Source: Entrophospora sp. SA101
Taxonomy: Eukaryota > Glomeromycota > Glomeromycetes > Entrophosporales > Entrophosporaceae
Assembly: GCA_958430865.1 (NCBI GenBank)
Contig: CAUDNR010001068.1
Location: 1-64,000, forward strand
Direction of reading: 5' to 3'
DNA length: 64,000 bases
Under the pieces are notes generated by a model that was given only the letters and a program-made list of their open reading frames with translations, had not been told where the DNA came from and did no database searches. The position numbers were made by a program, and so were the translations under genes. The number at the start of each line of letters is the position of its first letter. The first letter of the stretch is position 1. Shown here in pieces: positions 23,459-36,368 of this stretch.

Positions 23459-24429
23459 TAATTGAATAATTTATAATACATAAAAAAATTTCCTGGTGTC
23501 AAATACAGAAATGTAACAACTTACTGAAGTTATGGTAAATTACCATATATAATCAGTGTATATATAGAATAATAATATTTATTGTAGTAGTAGAATTGTA
23601 GAAATTGTAAAAATCGAATTTAAATTTTCCTTTGTCAATATTAATATTAATAATTAATTTATTTAATTTTATTTAATTTATTTACTTTATATTTAAGAAA
23701 AATAAAACTAAAAAAAATCGCAATGAATTTTTACCTCAAGTTTAGTTACACTGGAAATACTATAAAATAATATGGTTATTGAGCATTGGGATTTAAAGAT
23801 TAGCTACGTATTTGGAAAAGAAAATCGCGGAATATCAAGGTTATGGTAAGAATGGGAGGCTCTTATAATAATTATGCGAGTTCCGAGAAGATGGGGAAGA
23901 GTATCAAGAAAGTTAGACTTGCCCTCAAAGAGATATAATAAATATATTGATAATTACATTTAATTGAGCGAGGAATCAGAAATCATAGTAATATATCTTT
24001 ATTGTTTACTTATTTTCACTGCCTGGAAGAACCTCATTTTTTATTAATTTTACACAATATTTATTATGCGCTCGTGCACCCGTTGACTGAATTTAGATTA
24101 TCTTTGATAAATGAATATTTTTATTACTATATTAATTTTCGCTCTCCTCAACTCAAGTTATACTGTATTAATTAATTCGTTATTTTCACTATCAATATCG
24201 ATATTATTATTATTATTATTTCATTTACTACTTATTTATTTATGTCACACACTCTTGGTAAATCAGTTCTCCCAATAAGTCACGACCGACTTATCGAGTT
24301 ACCTATGTACACCGATCGTGATAATTCAGGCCACGTTGATTTTGATTAGATTATTTTAAGGAATTAAAAATCTCGTACGAATATTTTTTTAAAAAAAAGC
24401 TTCATACATAAAAATAAATATATTTGACA
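23459..24429. other. Intergenic spacer, nothing recognised
   Basis: Lies between the 3' ends of the DOCK gene (+) and the Hsp70-like gene (-). AT-rich. It contains AAAAAAATTTCCTGGTG at about 23484-23500, a motif also seen near 40207 and (inverted) 42527, perhaps a repeat-end signature. No gene is seen. Confidence 0.35.
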
Positions 24430-26100
24430 TTAAAATTCTAATTCAAAATTACATTTACATTCTCTACCATTATGAGTCTTAGTAGTTGCAGTAATTTCAT
24501 CTTGATCAAAACAAAGTTCATATTCGGTACGTCTATTTTTTCCTAAATGAACATCAGGCACTTCTACTGTAAATTTTCCCAACTTGTAAACACCAGGCTC
24601 ATCACTATATGTTGTAATATTATCTGATATATACAAATCCACAATTACATGTGTTTGATATTCATGGGACATTCTAAAATATGTAGAAAATTTCTGACCA
24701 ACTTTAACTTGTTGACCTTTAGTAGCCATCCAACGCATTAATCTTACGTTTCCACATTCTTCACGCCTTGCAACCGGAAACTCACAAGTCCAAGGTTTTT
24801 TAACAACTATCCCATAATTATATTTCAACACCCTATTCTTTATCACATCTTTATTCAACCCATACTCGACTGCTCCTCTCACAATGGCACATGCTGGCTC
24901 AGAGGGTACCGAAACAATAGAAACATATTGTTTCTTTTTAAATTCTTCTTTAATTCTTTTTTTTAAGTAAAGTGATTCACTAAATCCACCAACCAAAAAT
25001 ATTGCTGAACAATCACCATTGCTTGCCTCTAATTGACTGCGTATCAATCTAATTATCCTGCCAATGACAGGATCAAAAAATGATTTGATAGTTTCATAAT
25101 CTAAGTTGATAAGCCATTCATCTTCTTTCAATTGATCCTTTTGTGAGTCTATTCATTTGTTTATATGTAAGTGTGTTTGGTTAAATTTAATGGAAAACTT
25201 TTTTTTTTTAAAAAAAAAGAATAAATTTACCAGCTATATAATCCTTAAGTGCAGGACAAATTTCTTCAATATCAAAATCATATTCAACATCCTCATCTCC
25301 ACCATCAAATTTAAACTTGACGTTGTCACAAAATCTTTGAATCATATATTGATATTGTCCATACTTTTTTTCTTTTAATGATTTTATTGCATTGACACCA
25401 ACCTTTCTACCAATATATTTAACAAATTCCAAATCAACAAACGATCCACCACACAAATCTCCAGAACATTCTGTAACTTCTCCAAGTCGATTTTTTGGTA
25501 ATAATTGACGCATGGTCAAATCAACTGTACCTCCACCACAATCAACAATTAAATATTTTTCTATAAAATTTATCAAGTATTTTTTTTCTTAAAAATTTAA
25601 TATACATGCATATGTATTATATATAAACTTTTTTTTACTTACTTCCAGTAATTCTAAAAAATTTCTTTCTCATTAATTTCCTACAATATATCGCTGCAGC
25701 TTCAGCTAAATTACCATATAAAATAAATGTTAAAAATTTAAATAAATAAGTAAATAATAATATATTTTTTTTAGATCTTACGTTCAGTGATAATTTGTAA
25801 ATGCGAAGAACTTTTAATGTTTGTTAATTTTGCATCATAAGCACACTTTCTCATTGTATGCTTTGCTTGTTCAGACCATTCAGATGGAACGGTGAGAATC
25901 AATAATACATTTTTCTTGAAATTTATACCAGGCCAACTAGTTTCAATTGTTTGTTTTGCATGCTAAAAATAAAATATATTTATATATTAAAAAACCAAAA
26001 TATCAAGTGTATATTATTGTTATACGACAATAATAATCATAACACATACCATGCCTTTCATATTAAAAACAAAATAAGTAATAATTTTTTAAATACAATA

Positions 26101-26131
<31 letters not shown>

Positions 26132-26700
26132 AAACAATAAATTTACCTACCAATGATATGAAGATAATCAGTGATTGCTTTAGTGGAATCTAACCCATCT
26201 GGTAATTTAGGTTGTTCTTCTACTGGTATCTTTTCACTTAAATGTAATTTAAATAATTCAACTATTTGATCTTCATCTTTGCTATCACTATTATCATCAA
26301 TTGTGTTGTTGCCAGATGGTTTCTTTGATAAAGCTTGGTGTCCCCAATATTTAACATTTTTAAAATTTTCATCATATTGCAATACTGTATTAATCTTGAA
26401 TTTTCCAATTAAACCTGGCCATGCAGAATTTGTAATGATTTGTGGATGTGTTTTATTTGAATATGCATATCCCTAAATGTATAAATTTGAACTTACTATA
26501 TATATGTATGATAAATAAAATTGTTATTTTTATTTATTGTGTAGTTAGTTACCGAATAAGTGCTACCAAAATCTATAAAATTAATTCATATTAATATTAT
26601 TAAAATCTTATCCTAGTACGGATATTTTTTATACAAATTTATGATAATAATAAATTTTACCTATAGAAACCACTACACGGATATCGTTTGAAGAAAACAT
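24430..26700 (-). CDS. Hsp70-like ATPase (HSPA12-type actin-fold protein)
   Basis: Seven exons: 26700-26661, 26572-26553, 26472-26147, 25936 (or 25962)-25782, 25705-25643, 25560-25231 and 25148-24430; about 550 residues. The nucleotide-binding signatures of the Hsp70 superfamily are in order: phosphate-1 VSIDFGSTYSGYAYSN, LILTVPSEWSEQAK, PEAAAIYC, phosphate-2 LIVDCGGGTVDL and adenosine motif IFLVGGFSES. The substrate-binding half is short and diverged, as in HSPA12-like proteins, which are expanded in arbuscular mycorrhizal fungi. At the exon 3/4 junction the best-looking acceptor (25962) breaks the frame; an acceptor 26 nt further in (25936) restores it but drops residues like KQTIETSW that the family usually keeps. 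It is therefore either functional with a shorter exon 4 or recently damaged. Substrate unknown. Confidence 0.8.
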
Positions 26701-27010
26701 TAATCAATTGTTTTTTTTTGAGAAAATAAAGCAGATAAAATTTAAAATAAATCATTTTTTAAAATGAAAACAGGTACATTGTTGATCCTATTTTAGATAA
26801 ATAAAATCTAATTTATATTGATCTACTATTTGTTTTTTATCTGTATTATTCACGATTGTTTTACTATGTATATGTATAGTAATAAAAATGTGAAAATTTC
26901 TCTTTATGACACTATTCAAAATGTCATCTGTTCCCATAACTGTCTCTTATCAATTCAGCTACTAGAAACTATGCTTTAAGTGGGATTCCACTTACAGGTG
27001 TGATGAGGAA
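26701..27010. other. 5' flank of the Hsp70-like gene
   Basis: AT-rich upstream sequence. No heat-shock element array that I can support. Confidence 0.3.
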
Positions 27011-27039
27011 TGAGCTCGTCAATTATTGTATCCACAAAC

Positions 27040-27440
27040 ATGTTTAATAATCAAATAATTGACGACAATAATGATAATTACACCAGTCTTCCAGGCTCTG
27101 TCATGACACAAGAAGGTGCCCGTGCAATGTATTTGGATAATAAAATATTAGAACATAATCTATGTAATGGAACACTTGGAGAGTAATCGCCAAAATTGTT
27201 GTTAGCAATGATAATGTTGAAGTCACTTTTCCTACAACTGATAATGTATTTAAAAATTAATATTCAAAAAACAATTTCATATTTCAATATCAATGAATAA
27301 ATATATCTAGGAATCAGCTCCCAATCCGAAATGTATTCGCACTGACCATTTACAAGATACAAGGCTTAACGCTAACTGTAGATGATAATATGCTTGCACC
27401 AGGTCAGATATATTTAGCATTAAGTAGAACTTCTTTTTGA
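27040..27440 (+). pseudogene. Pif1-type helicase relic (Helitron-derived)
   Basis: A terminal block at about 27317-27440 reads QLPIRNVFALTIYKIQGLTL followed by TVDDNMLAPGQIYLALSRTS, the motif V/VI region of Pif1-like helicases (…IHKxQGxTL…GQxYVALSR). Upstream, 27040-27185 contains LEHNLCNGT, like the LxNGT segment of the same family. Stops and missing motifs I-IV show that it is dead. Such helicases in fungal repeats are usually Helitron remnants. Confidence 0.6.
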
Positions 27441-29200
27441 TTCTGTAGATGTTGTAGATCAGTCAGAGAATAACGGGCACGGATAACAGTACACAAAATT
27501 CATGACCAAAAATTTGAGCAGAAAATAAAAATCCGTATGTTTTATAACGAATAAAATAAATGTATTCTTTATATGATCCCTCCCTTTCAATATTTTACAT
27601 ACTACGTACTTTATACGCGGAATCAAAACGTACTAGTACCTTTTTAGTATGTACAAATTTCGTGCTGATTACGTATCAATTCCGTATTTTGCACTAATAC
27701 TAATACTAATTGTACCAAATTTGAAAAGGGGAAATTTTTCAAACCGCATAAGAAATACGTTAATTCCGTATTTTTATTTTTCATAAGGAGTTTGGCCATT
27801 AAAAATATGTCTTGTTCTGATTTAGAAATGATTCATGTAATTCTGCAAATTCTCTTGGGAATTATTGAAGAGCAACCACAATCACAACCTTTTCTAAAAA
27901 ATCAATTGCCTTTTCATATTCATTAGAACCATTATATTTCTTACTTTTCATATACTTATATTCATATACAGTATATAGTTTTATCACTATTTCGCAAAGA
28001 GCTAGATTGTCAAGAAATTTTTAAATTTTGCTGGCAAAAATTAATTGGTTTATTAAACAACAGAGTTCATTATTACTATTTCAAAAATGATCGTTGAATT
28101 TTTAAAATAATAGATAACAAAATATTGCGTAGATGAGGCAGCTTATTACGAAGCTAAAAATTTTATTCTGTCTATTCGTCTAGTTCTATTATCAAGGAAT
28201 TTTTTTTAGTGATAATACCATAATTTCTAAAATAATGTGTAAAGAGTTAAAAGACCAAGAGGTTTGAAGGTTTAAGAGAAAAGATTTACACAGGACTGTT
28301 TGTCGATATTTAGTTGTTTATATAAGTGCAATAATGATGGATGTTATGACAAATGAATTTTATCATAAAATGTCACAAATGCACCAGAACATCATTGAAT
28401 GACAAGAATGCGATTAAAAACGACCAGAAAAAACCTTGTTATTACTCCTTAAACTGACAACTAATAAATTTTTTTTCTTCTCTAGTGATATGTTGACTTA
28501 GCAAATATTGCTCGTATTGTTTCTGAAAAAGTAAATAATAAAATATATATTTCAAATTTGCACCTTATATCAAAAGAAACTAAATTTTACCCTATGTAAG
28601 TTTTATTAAAATTAAAATTAAATTTTTTTAAGATGGGCAATATCTGCTTATAGCAGATGCAACTAATTTAAATGGTTCTTCGACCAAAAGACTTGATCCC
28701 AATATTTTTCATATATACACAATAGTTTTATTAAATAATAATTTATTATTGCTGGAATCTTTTATTACAATCTTTAACATTTCAAGTCAAATACTTAATA
28801 TACAAATATGAAATAACAGAAATTTATCTATGAGCAAGTTATTTCTATCTGCATCTTTTTCTGTGGAAGCTTTAACAAAGTAACAAATTTTTATAGTTAT
28901 TTTCAATAGTGATTTGAAGTTAATTTCAATTTATAATTTAATAATTTTTGTTATAAAAAATAAATAACATAACTAATTGTTGCTCAATTCAATTCAAAAC
29001 ACTTTGTCCTCATAGAATTAGTATGAAATACCTTGACTTCCAAAATCAGCTATTTAAAAATAAGCGTATAGTAAAAAACATTCGTGTAACGGATTTGTTA
29101 AACTAACCCCTAGATATTATTGTAAAGTTTCCCTATATTAATATTAATATTAATATATTAATATTATTATTATTATTATTACAAAAAAGTTTTTTAAAAA
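27441..29200. other. Long AT-rich spacer upstream of Ubc13
   Basis: No gene supported. Short coding-like fragments appear near 28240-28370 but are full of stops. An (ATT)n/(ATA)n tract at about 29135-29185 immediately precedes the Ubc13 start codon. Confidence 0.35.
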
Positions 29201-30107
<907 letters not shown>

Positions 30108-31030
30108 GCAAGTAAAGAAAATCAATAGAATGGTGTTATTATCAAATTTTTTTGAATATATATATTTTTAGTTTACATTGCTTAAAAAATAGAACATTTA
30201 TATACTATTCATAATTATATTTTAGGAAATGATCTTGATAATTTATTATCTTGAAAGATATTTATATAAAGAAAATTCAACAGCTAATTTTTTTATGTAA
30301 CAACAATAAAGATAATGATAATTTAATCAAACCAATAATTATAATTAATGATTGTTATTGTTATTAACTTATTTTGAATTTATTATCTTGTATTTATTTA
30401 TATTTTAAAATAAAAATTCAGTTCACAAGAGCCTTGGCTAAATAAATGATAAACTCTGCTTTATTATTTAAGAAATAAACAAATTAATTTCCATTGACAA
30501 TTCCCTAACTTCATCAATATTTAATTAACTTCACCAATCCTTATTTTGTTAATATGATGACTGTTAATAAAGGATAAATATCATATTAGTAATTAATTAA
30601 TAATTAGATTAATACCTCATTAGTTATTGATGGAATTTTAATTTACCTTATAAAAATTAGCTCTTCAGATAACAAAACAAAATCAAGATTGCTTAATGAA
30701 CTATCATTACTTTTCAAATTTTTACATTTGGTAATTTCATTATCTAATATTTTATCAAATTTTGTTGTGAATTGCTACTACTACCATCATGGTCATCATT
30801 ATTCCTATCATCATCACCACTAACACTGTTACCATTATTAAAATCAAATGTGTTTTTTTATGATTTAAATAATCTTTTAATCTTTTTTATTGGCATTTTT
30901 TTCCAACTTTATAAATATCTTCAACAGTTGTGCATAATTATCAGACAATATTGATAGTGAATGGCTTGCAAATATTTTCCACATAAGCATTCAACATTAT
31001 AAATATTTATTTCTTTTGTATTTTTTTTTT
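30108..31030. other. 3' flank of Ubc13, nothing recognised
   Basis: AT-rich, containing the probable Ubc13 3' UTR. The open frame at 30772-30954 is hydrophobic low complexity and not supported as a gene. Confidence 0.35.
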
Positions 31031-31033
31031 TTA

Positions 31034-31440
31034 CTAAGTAGCATTTAATGATTTATCACCAACTGACCCACATGATCCCAAATCTGTGTTATAACAATGA
31101 CCTTCTTCCATTAACATATTTCCAATATGTATGTAAATCATAGTAGATAAATTTTTTTTTATGTATATAATATAATGCATTGCATAAACATTTAAATATC
31201 TAACTTGAATTTTTTTTTTTAACCAGTCTCCTAAATTTCCTTCATTCATACAATTTAGAACAACTGCATAATTTCAATTATCTGAAAATTTAGTTATATC
31301 GTAACAAGGAGCATTCTTTAATACAAGTTCATATTGAATTTTTCTCCTAAATATTCCTTTTCACTTTTTGATAATTCCTTGTTTTCTTCAACTAATTGTA
31401 AAAACAATTACTCCGACTTTCTGTATCAGATATCCTAATA
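31034..31440 (-). pseudogene. Protein kinase relic
   Basis: Reading leftward, CMNEGNLGDWLKKK resembles the hinge/αD region of a protein kinase (…GGNLRxYL), and then IHIGNMLMEEGHCYNTDLGS resembles the catalytic-loop to DFG stretch (IHxGNxLxxxGxxxxxDLG) with the key Asp residues altered or lost. The Lys-binding N-lobe and C-lobe are missing or decayed. It looks like a dead member of the large kinase families found in arbuscular mycorrhizal fungi. Confidence 0.5.
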
Positions 31441-31850
31441 GTTAAACAGGCATCTTATTATTATTATTATAAGTTCAAATGACACTTTTAAAGAAAAAGA
31501 AATATATACTTTTTTTTTGATTTACACCGTTTTTATTGTCAAATTTTTGTATCACAGTAAAAAGTCAATGACCGACTTTGCTAATACTATTATTATTGTT
31601 TTTTACATGTATTTCTTTAAATCAATGATAACAACGGTGACACAATAATAGTAACAGCACTAGTGGTAACAGCATTGGTGGTGGTAATGGCGAGTTTAAA
31701 TTGTTCTGATTTGCATTAACAGAAACAAACCCTTCTTCCACCATTCAAATAACCAATAATAATAATAATGTTAATAGACAAGAAAAAAATTCACAACATT
31801 AATAATGATATAGTATTAATAACATCAATGACAACACAATTTCTTCTATG
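31441..31850. other. Intergenic, nothing recognised
   Basis: AT-rich sequence with short GTGGTAATGG-type simple repeats near 31650-31690. No gene supported. Confidence 0.3.
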
Positions 31851-32293
31851 GTTGGCTCAGTCTAAAGACCTCCTATTGCTGCACCGCACGCTCAAATTTC
31901 AAAAAATTGCGATTTCATTATTTGTTCAAAAATGCAATAAAATTTTTTTATAAAAAGGGTTTCACGTGATTTTGGCTAAATATTTTCCTTACTGCCAAAT
32001 TTAGATATGATGGTGAGTATTAGTCTAAATTTAGTAATGATAATCAAAAACTGGTCTAAATTTAGCAATGATCCTTGCGCTCAAATTTCTCATGGGCATA
32101 GTAAAGTACATGTTTTTAAAAAGAATAGAACTCTACAACAAATAATTTTTTTGAGAAAATCTCTTTATTACATTAAAACTAAATACATATTCTATCAACC
32201 AATAAAGCTATTTTTTTAAAAGATAGGACAGAAAATGACTTCTATACTTTTAAAATTTGCCCAAAATTTAGGAGGTCTTTAGACTGATCCAAC
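31851..32293. mobile_element. 443-bp MITE with GTTGGCTCAGTCTAAAGACC ends, copy 2
   Basis: A full-length relative of 10059-10503, with terminal inverted repeats GTTGGCTCAGTCTAAAGACC and AGGTCTTTAGACTGATCCAAC. It differs by scattered substitutions and small indels, so the two copies are not a recent duplication of the same locus. The interior has no coding content. Confidence 0.8.
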
Positions 32294-32389
32294 TATATAA
32301 TCATTGAGTCATAGGAAAAACATATAAGAGACAAATTAAAAATTGAGATTTTGGGAATCAAGTCAAAGCCAAATTTGTAAAATTTTTTA

Positions 32390-32577
32390 GGTTACACGAT
32401 TAACAATGCATAAAATCACGTGAAAGTCACGGGCGTGCATTTAGGGAGGGTGGTTTTATATAGTTGGGAATGAAAAAAGACAGGTATGGAGGGTGCACTT
32501 ATCTCTTAAGTCCTGAGCTTGGGAATGAGTGAAAGCATGCATTTAGAGAGTGTGTGCATTTATGGGGGAGTTGACTG
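32390..32577. mobile_element. Partial TIR element ending GTTGACTGTA
   Basis: The stretch contains repeated TGCATTTAGGGAG, TGCATTTAGAGAG and TGCATTTATGGGGG motifs and ends in GAGTTGACTG|TA, like the right ends of the CAGTCAAACC family. No matching left end was found. Probably a truncated Tc1/pogo-type MITE. Confidence 0.35.
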
Positions 32578-33027
32578 TATATATTATCTTCAATATTATA
32601 TAATTTTTATTTTTCTAACATTTTGGTCTTTTGTCATACAAATAGTTATGTTTTGATTGCTACATTTTGCATTTTAGTATTATCTATTTAGCTCACAAGA
32701 TTATCACTTCCATTTTTTACTTATATTTTCATGAAACAGAGGATGGAGGTAACTTACTAGATTCATTTGATTTTATATCTATATATTTACAATAACTCAA
32801 ATTATATGTTATTACTGGCAGTTCAAATAGTTAAATGTAGGAAATGGTACTATTACTCCAGAACAATACAATAAATACTTTGTTGTAGAACCAAAATTAG
32901 ATGAATTTATTGATAGGATTAAAGATGGTGAAGATTTACTACTATATGGGCCATGTGCATCAGGGAAGTCAACACATATCATGTATGCAATGCAAAAATT
33001 GCAAGAAGAGGGATATCATTGTATCTA

Positions 33028-33210
33028 CAGTTCACTCTCTCTATAACGAACCCTCTATCCCTATATGTATTTCTCTGCTTTTGGTCATTATAGAGAGAGA
33101 AATTAATTATAAAAAATTGAAATGGGGACAAAAGGGAAGTTCATTATAGAGAAGTTTTACTTAGTGGTCATTATAGAGAAGGTTGTTATTATTATAGAGA
33201 GAGTAGACTG
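33028..33210. mobile_element. 183-bp MITE with CTCTCTCTATAA inverted ends
   Basis: Left CAGTTCACTCTCTCTATAA and right TTATAGAGAGAGTAGACTG are near-perfect inverted repeats, flanked by TA (33026-33027 and 33211-33212). The interior repeats TCATTATAGAGA. It is inserted right where exon 1 of the ATPase relic would meet its intron. Confidence 0.7.
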
Positions 33211-33414
33211 TAATAAGTTTTACTTTGTATATTAATATATATATGATTCTCTTACAACATTTATTCTCATTGTTGTTTTGTTTTTCTTTTGTTATGCAAT
33301 GATCATTCCTTATGTTATAGCTTGGATTTTACAAAAACAAATCTTAATAATGATCTAAAAGCAATGTGGATATCACTTTATCAGTTACTGAAACCTCAAT
33401 ATCATGCATATACA

Positions 33415-34170
33415 TGCAGCCCAAAGTATTTTGACACTGTCATAAAGGGGTTACACATGTCATAAAGGGGTGTTACTAGGAATGGGTAAAATGCGAAATC
33501 CTTAGTTTATTGTGCACATAATGCCCATTATGTGCATTATGTGCATAGTAAATTATTAGTGATTTTAAAAAAAACATTCACCATAAAATTATCTTCATGG
33601 TTTTAGCTTAGATGTAATAAAACATATGTTTATTATGTTTATTGTTGTGATTAGAATACAAAATTTTATTATAAAAATTTATTATTTTACTAACTTAGTA
33701 AGTTACATCAGAATCATAAAAATCATCAGATTCTTGATTTCCTTTTTCATTTTCACTACTACCCTTGGAGAGTTGTTATACTTACTCTTGAACAAATTTT
33801 AAAATGCGCAACACATTTACCAACAGCAGCATTTATTTCATAATTACGATATTTGCATTGTGTGCAAGGTTGCTGAAAGCCTGATACTTGACCAAGTTTA
33901 TTGAAATGAATCCAAATGGGATTAGCTGTTGGAATTTAAAATTTTTATTTCATTTATTATTTACATCATGTAATACAAAAATTTTAAAAAAAAATTTTTT
34001 TTAAATTTTTTGGTGCGTAACACAGATTTATCTAATCTATTATGCGCATGGCACATCTCTAGGTGTTACACTTATGTTTTTAATAGTGAGTGCTGTAATC
34101 AATTTCTGCTTCTACCATCAAATTGAATAATTTGACCAAAAAAATCACCAAACCAATTTGGGCTGCATGT
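33415..34170. mobile_element. Inverted-repeat element (TGCAGCCCAAA ends)
   Basis: TACATGCAGCCCAAA at about 33411-33425 and its inverse TTTGGGCTGCATGTA at about 34157-34171 bracket some 0.73 kb. Just inside are TGTCATAAAGGGG direct repeats (33436 and 33459) and GTGCATTATGTGCAT runs. The element separates Walker A- and Walker B-bearing blocks of the ATPase relic. It carries no transposase. Confidence 0.55.
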
Positions 34171-35121
34171 ATGGTCATGCAGGAATTGTTAATAATGAAT
34201 TTAATCAGATGTTGGATTTTGTTGAGACATGTTATAAAGAGAAATGGGATCACAAAGTTATTTTATTTTTAGATGAATTTGATGAAATTTGTGATGACTG
34301 TTTAAATGCCATTTGTTCCTTAAAAAATGATAAAAGGTATTGTTACCAGAATTAGACAATGACAAAGATAATTTGGCCGAATCCTTTAATTTTGGGTCAA
34401 ATTAAATTTTATTTCTATTTCTATTTTTATTTTTATTATTATTTAATCTATTCTTATTTCATAATATACCAATTGCCAAAAAAAGAGAAGAGAAATGTAA
34501 AGAGATATTTAATATTATTATTAAAATGCATCAACAAATTGTGGTTTAAAAACAATATACTAAATATTAACTATAAATAAGTTTTGAATATTATGTGCAA
34601 TAGAAGTCAGGCTTTCTTTTGAATCTAAGATCACTCAATTCGATCAAGTACTTAGCAAGATACAAAAATAGGTAAAGAACTATTTAATATTAAATTTTTG
34701 AGTTATACATAGATACAAATTTGGTCAAAATTTTTCTGGAAATTTGATATGTTTTCTGTGTATTAATATTAATATTAATTTGTTTATCATGTCATGTAAT
34801 TATTTTGTAAAAGATCTGTGTATTTTCCATGTGTTTTCAATAAAAAAAATTCAGTAAAAATTCAGTAATTAAATGGTTAATAAAATGCACATAATACCCA
34901 ATGTCTGTCCAGGATCTGTCAGCAAATGGATGTTCAATGGATATTCTGACCATTCTTCCATTTTATCAATTCATGTTTCAGTGAAATCTCCAATTATAGA
35001 TTCTGTGAATATGGTGCCTTTATGGAAAAAACATGTAAATTTATATGGTGCAAGACACCTAGTCCCACAACTTTTTATTGGCTTTGTAGATCCTTCTCTA
35101 ACTTCAAAAATGGAAATGTAA

Positions 35122-36368
35122 CACCTAAAAAATAAGCCGTAATTTTGAAGCTAAGACCTTTCTCTACAAAGTTACGATTTCATTTTGTTGATATGCCACA
35201 GCATTGCGCAGTTAGAAGAGCCCAAAGTTACACAAGTTTACAATGTTCAGCCACTAATATAGTTACTAAATTTAGACTAGCATGTGATAATCATTTCTAA
35301 ATTTAGCAGTAATGAAAAGATGAATTATTCTTTTGAATAGTTGGATGCGGAACATCTTAGCATCCTTTTGCACAATGATGTAATTTTCATAAAATAGACT
35401 ATTTTGTGGCCAAATGTTACATTGATTGAGTAGTCTAATAAATTACTACAAAAACGTATAAATAGACCAAAAAATTGCAATGGTTGAGCAAGTAGTGCCA
35501 AATGGTATCTGTGATTTGATTTTTACAATGTAAATAAAGATATGTACATATGATTTATTAGATAATCAGATAGATAGTATAAGCATGTAACAATAATACA
35601 CTAGTTATATCAGAAAAAAGGAAAGATAAGAGATGACAATTAATCTATTTAATATGGAAAATTCATGGTGTCAAAAATTCTTTGAGGGCGAAGCTCCCAA
35701 ATAATGCTCTCCGCAGGAGCATTGGCTTCTTCACACGAAGAAGGAAAATTTTTTTTAGCAACGTTATAACATTATATATATATTAATATATATTAATATA
35801 TAAATATTTAAATGGAAATTTTTTTAAAAATTTGTATCACCATTAAGGTCACGTGATACAAAATTTTATTGTATTCTGAGATTTGATGATTTTTCCCAAA
35901 ATTGGTCACGAGGCGCAGTAGTTTGCGGGACTAGGTTGCACCATATTATTAATATAAACGGAAAAACACTGAGCATAATCATGGAATAAATTTTTTACAG
36001 GGTAGTATTACTAACAATCACACAATATAATTAATTTGTTATTTTCTAAAAGTTGAGGACAGTCAAAGACTGTTACAGAAATTATAAAAGTTCACCAAAT
36101 TTAGGAATCTGGTGGCACAAGTCTCGCACTACAGGTTATAAATGGTTTATTTCAAAATTGGCTGCTAAAAGAGATTTATAGGTTTATAAGGTACAATTAA
36201 TCCAAGTAGGAACCCGAAATGAACCAAAAGGTTATTTGCTATATATTTAATTAGACATGATAAATAAAGCTTCTTTTTCAGTAATATTTTGTTTTTTGTC
36301 TTCTTTTGGTTTGAATTCTTTATAATAATTATAATAACTTTTAGAGAACAAAAAATCATCCTTTTAAT
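35122..36368. other. Spacer with a triple-hairpin motif
   Basis: Mostly AT-rich, no gene. Three adjacent palindromes occur at 35685-35743: GGGCGAAGCTCCC, AATGCTCTCCGCAGGAGCATT arms and CTTCTTCACACGAAGAAG. They are more GC-rich than the surroundings and may be part of an uncharacterised small repeat. Confidence 0.4.

Larger units (their letters stand above)
32838..35121 (+). pseudogene. AAA/P-loop ATPase pseudogene (CRN-like family) broken by two insertions
   Basis: Separated blocks line up as one ATPase. 32842-33027: TPEQYNKYFVVEPKLDEFID and Walker A YGPCASGKST. 33321-33415: LDFTKTNLNNDLKAMWISLY. 34170-34340: a segment with Walker B VILFLDEFDEI. 34600-34670: FESKITQFDQVLS. 34873-35121: PLWKKHVNLYGARHLVPQLF and GFVDPSL. 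A MITE sits at 33028-33210 and a larger inverted-repeat element at 33415-34170, both inside the reading path, and other gaps carry stops. The order of motifs resembles a large P-loop family of Rhizophagus often linked to Crinkler-type proteins; that link is from memory. Non-functional. Confidence 0.6.
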
